Shown piece by piece: positions 5,133 to 7,258 of a stretch of 7,258 nt of DNA. The notes below the pieces were generated by a model that had not been told where the DNA came from, did not search any database, and saw nothing but the letters and a program-made list of their open reading frames with translations. The translations under genes and the position numbers were made by a program. Every line of letters begins with the position of its first letter. Position 1 is the stretch's first letter. Source of the DNA: Actinomycetota bacterium (GTDB taxonomy: Bacteria > Actinomycetota > Humimicrobiia > Humimicrobiales > Humimicrobiaceae); assembly GCA_016783985.1 (NCBI GenBank), contig JADHVM010000045.1, forward strand, positions 1 through 7,258. The letters run 5' to 3'.

Positions 5133-6908
5133 ATGAGAAATGAAAATAATATTCTTATAATAGATGATGACCCAAAGGTAAGAAAAACATTATCTGATGT
5201 TTTTAAAGTCAAAAGATACAAGCCTGTTGCAGTTGCTACAGGAGAGGCTGCTATTAAAAAAGTAGATGAAGAAAATATAGATATAGTGTTGATTGATCTT
5301 AAGCTGGAAGATATATCAGGTATTAAACTAATGAAAAAAATCAAGAATTTATGTCCTGATATTGAGTGTATAATACTTACTGGTTATGCATCAGAAGATA
5401 CTGCGATAGAAGCTGTAAATTTAGGGGCATACAGCTACATAAAGAAACCTTGTAGTATGGAACAGCTATTGCTTACTATACGTAGAGCAATTGAAAGGAA
5501 AAAAGGAAAAGCTGCACTTAAGGAAAGTGAAGAGAAATATCGTTTACTTGTAAATAATCAGAAGGATTTTATAACTGAATTTGATACCAGTAGCAAGGTA
5601 TTATTTATAAATCCATCATTATGTGAATTTTTGGGAAAGACTGAAAAAGAATTATTGGGTAAAAAATTTATTCTATTTATTCATAAAGATGATCAGGAAG
5701 CTGTAAAAAAAATTATAGAGAATATAGTGAAACCCCCATATACAAATTATATTGAAGTAAGAATGCCAGTAAATAATAAGTGGATATGGGTTGAATGGAA
5801 GAATAAGGCTTTATTAAACAAGGATGGAAGCATAACTAATATTATTGCGATAGGCAGAGATATAACAGATCGTATAAGGGAACAGGAAGAATTAAAATAT
5901 ATATCCTTTCATGATAAACTTACCAATCTATATAACAGAGCTTACTTTGAAGAGGAATTAAAGAGGTTGAATAAAGTGAGGCAGCTGCCATTAAGCATAA
6001 TTATAGGAGATGTGAATTCTTTAAAACTTGTAAATGATGCTTTTGGTTATGAACAAGGTGACAAACTACTTATTAAAATTGCAGAAATATTAAAAAACTG
6101 CTGCAGGGCAGAAGATATTGTTTCCAGGTGGGGCGGAGATGAATTTTCAATACTGCTTCCAAAAACTACTGAAGATATTGCAAATAAATTTATTAGCAGA
6201 GTAAGGACAGTATGTAAAAAAACTACAGATTATAATGTACCTATAAGCATATCTTTAGGAGTATCAACAAAAGTAAACAAAGAAGAGAATATTTCAAAGA
6301 TAGTAAAAAAAGCTGAAGATAAAATGCATAGATGCAAATTATTAGAAACTAAAAAAATTCAAAGTTTAATAATATTAAATCTTGAAAATAAACTCTGGGG
6401 GAAAAATCGTAAAGCAAAAGAACATGCAAAGAAATTAAAGGAGTTGTCTATAAAATTTGGGGAAAAAATAGGAATGTCTAAAGATAATCTAGACGAGCTT
6501 GCACTGCTTACAGTTTTACATGATATAGGAAAATTAGGGATACAAGATTCTATTCTTTCAAAGAGTAGCAGATTAACTAAGAAAGAGTGGAGTATTGTAA
6601 AAAAACATCCTGAGATAGGGTATAATATTGCATTATCCTCCCCAAAGCTATTACAGATAGCTGAAGCTATATTGTATCATCATGAATGGTGGGACGGTAA
6701 AGGGTATCCTCAAAAATTAAAAGGTAAAAATATCCCTTTAATATCTCGGATATTAACAATAATTGAAGCTTATGATGCTATGACTTATGGCAGATGCTAT
6801 AAAAAACCAATAAATAGAAAAGAAGCAATAAAAGAGCTGAGAAGATGCTCGGGGACACAGTTTGACCCTCAATTAGTTGGTAAGTTTTTAAACATTCTTG
6901 AAAATTAA
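5133..6908 (+). CDS. REC-PAS-GGDEF-HD-GYP protein, predicted cyclic di-GMP synthase and phosphodiesterase
   Basis: Cytoplasmic response regulator of 591 residues. REC at about 5-122 has Asp11-13, phospho-acceptor Asp55, Thr83 and Lys105-Pro106. PAS/PAC follows at about 131-250, ending in GRDITDR. GGDEF at about 255-405 has metal ligand Asp293, guanine-contact positions Asn301 and Asp310, an intact GGDEF at 334-338, and an inhibitory I-site RAED at 325-328, nine residues ahead of GGDEF as in PleD; the usual NDxxGH is NDAFGY here. HD-GYP at about 425-588 has His431, His463-Asp464, His492-Pro493, His516-His517, DGKGYP (521-526) and YDAMT (547-551); the residue before AYDAM is Glu545 where Asp is usual. 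Both enzyme domains therefore look competent, one making and one degrading cyclic di-GMP, with REC phosphorylation and the PAS domain as possible switches. The start at 5133 has AAAGGAGA at 5117-5124, spaced 8 bases. It lies 15 bases after the double-receiver gene, so probably in the same operon. Confidence 0.93.
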   Translation: MRNENNILIIDDDPKVRKTLSDVFKVKRYKPVAVATGEAAIKKVDEENIDIVLIDLKLEDISGIKLMKKIKNLCPDIECIILTGYASEDTAIEAVNLGAYSYIKKPCSMEQLLLTIRRAIERKKGKAALKESEEKYRLLVNNQKDFITEFDTSSKVLFINPSLCEFLGKTEKELLGKKFILFIHKDDQEAVKKIIENIVKPPYTNYIEVRMPVNNKWIWVEWKNKALLNKDGSITNIIAIGRDITDRIREQEELKYISFHDKLTNLYNRAYFEEELKRLNKVRQLPLSIIIGDVNSLKLVNDAFGYEQGDKLLIKIAEILKNCCRAEDIVSRWGGDEFSILLPKTTEDIANKFISRVRTVCKKTTDYNVPISISLGVSTKVNKEENISKIVKKAEDKMHRCKLLETKKIQSLIILNLENKLWGKNRKAKEHAKKLKELSIKFGEKIGMSKDNLDELALLTVLHDIGKLGIQDSILSKSSRLTKKEWSIVKKHPEIGYNIALSSPKLLQIAEAILYHHEWWDGKGYPQKLKGKNIPLISRILTIIEAYDAMTYGRCYKKPINRKEAIKELRRCSGTQFDPQLVGKFLNILEN

Positions 6909-6939
6909 AATCACATAAAATAACATAAAATTATTCTTT

Positions 6940-6972
6940 GGCTATTAATTAATTATTATAGCTATTTTTATT
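6940..6972 (+). terminator. Weak candidate terminator after the signalling operon
   Basis: GGCTAT (6940-6945) can pair with ATAGCT (6958-6963) through six pairs including one G-T wobble, around a 12-base AT-rich loop, and the tract ATTTTTATTT follows. It lies 32 bases past the stop of the GGDEF/HD-GYP gene, a fitting place. The stem is short and poor in GC, so it would be a weak terminator and may be coincidental. Confidence 0.3.
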
Positions 6973-6996
6973 TCTATTAATAATTCATTTACAATT

Positions 6997-7046
6997 AATT
7001 AGACAATCCTATTTTATACTTTTATTCTTATACCAAATTAGACAAT
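6997..7046 (+). repeat. Direct repeat AATTAGACAAT upstream of tyrS
   Basis: An identical 11-base sequence occurs at 6997-7007 and 7036-7046, with starts 39 bases apart. Each copy carries TAGACA, which resembles a -35 hexamer, and the second runs directly into TATAAT (7046-7051). The pair could be two operator half-sites or alternative promoter elements for tyrS. With 11 identical bases it is less likely to be chance than other AT motifs here, but the function is unknown. Confidence 0.4.
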
Positions 7047-7123
7047 ATAATACTTACTATGTTAATATTTAATTCAAATTTTTAAAGGTGATATATTTTA
7101 ATAGCTATTAGAGAGTTGGAGAA

Positions 7124-7258
7124 ATGGAAAAGAGTTTAAAAAAGCAAATGGAAGAGATATTAAAAGGAACAGAAGATGTACTGTTAGCAGAAGAACTTGA
7201 GAGTATTGTAAGTGATTCTATAAAAGGAAATAAACCTTTAAAGGTTAAACTCGGACTT
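7124..7258 (+). CDS. tyrS: Tyrosyl-tRNA synthetase, first 45 codons, cut by the window edge
   Basis: Class I aminoacyl-tRNA synthetase that charges tRNA-Tyr in the cytoplasm. Only the N-terminus is present: MEKSLKKQMEEILKGTEDVL, then a short acidic helix, then KPLKVKLGL. This matches the usual opening of bacterial TyrS, in which a GTE-containing helix is followed by a KPLxVKLGxDPT strand leading into the HIGH motif; the HIGH motif itself lies beyond the window. The ATG at 7124 is the only start available, because an in-frame TAG lies at 7109-7111. GGAG at 7118-7121 is close to the start (2 bases), so the ribosome binding site is somewhat compressed. The assignment rests on a short stretch but the pattern is characteristic. 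It is on the same strand as the signalling operon, separated by 215 bases, and is likely a separate unit. Confidence 0.8.
   Translation, partial: MEKSLKKQMEEILKGTEDVLLAEELESIVSDSIKGNKPLKVKLGL

Larger units (their letters stand above)
6909..7123. other. AT-rich spacer between the signalling operon and tyrS
   Basis: No coding frame or recognisable RNA gene is visible here. In particular I see no T-box antiterminator motif of the TGGNACCGCG type, which often precedes tyrS in Firmicutes. The spacer contains a weak candidate terminator on the left and candidate tyrS promoter elements, including a perfect TATAAT at 7046-7051, on the right. Confidence 0.5.

Noticed and set aside
6909..7123. T-box riboswitch ahead of tyrS
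   Set aside because: No T-box core sequence, specifier stem or strong terminator/antiterminator pair can be seen, and the spacer is nearly all A and T.

Overview
The window is a 7.3 kb piece of an AT-rich bacterial chromosome, probably from an uncultivated or anaerobic lineage. Gram-type and phylum cannot be settled from the sequence alone. Two partial housekeeping genes sit at the edges. On the left, on the minus strand, is the N-terminal part of a class A penicillin-binding protein with a glycosyltransferase 51 domain. On the right, on the plus strand, are the first 45 codons of what looks like tyrosyl-tRNA synthetase. Between them lies a plus-strand signalling cluster.

Layout: 1-547 PBP1A-like gene (minus, partial); 548-917 extremely AT-rich intergenic DNA with an AT hairpin; 918-1058 a small unrecognised ORF with a good ribosome binding site; 1109 to about 1425 a broken remnant of an iron(III)-type ABC solute-binding lipoprotein; 1445-2476 an intact glycine betaine/choline-type solute-binding lipoprotein of the ProX/OpuAC family; 2563-4359 a membrane histidine kinase (dCache, HAMP, HisKA, HATPase); 4356-5117 a response regulator made of two receiver domains with no output domain; 5133-6908 a REC-PAS-GGDEF-HD-GYP protein for cyclic di-GMP turnover; 6909-7123 AT-rich spacer; 7124-7258 start of tyrS.

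The three signalling genes are very closely linked (a 4-base ATGA overlap, then a 15-base gap with a strong Shine-Dalgarno site) and probably form one operon. The simplest reading is that the kinase senses an extracytoplasmic ligand through its dCache domain and phosphorylates the double-receiver protein and/or the receiver of the GGDEF/HD-GYP protein, so that the output is a change in cyclic di-GMP. The betaine-binding lipoprotein directly upstream has no permease or ATPase in the window. It may belong to a transporter elsewhere, or it may present ligand to the kinase; the second idea is inference.

The most unusual aspect is composition. Roughly 1150-3600, which holds the ABC remnant, the betaine-binding protein and the sensor half of the kinase, is clearly richer in GC (hand counts of single 60-base lines: 43-55 percent for most lines checked) than the kinase core and downstream genes (25-33 percent) and the left spacer (as low as 7 percent). 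The break falls inside the kinase gene, near the linker between HAMP and HisKA. This suggests that an acquired sensory block was joined to a resident kinase core.
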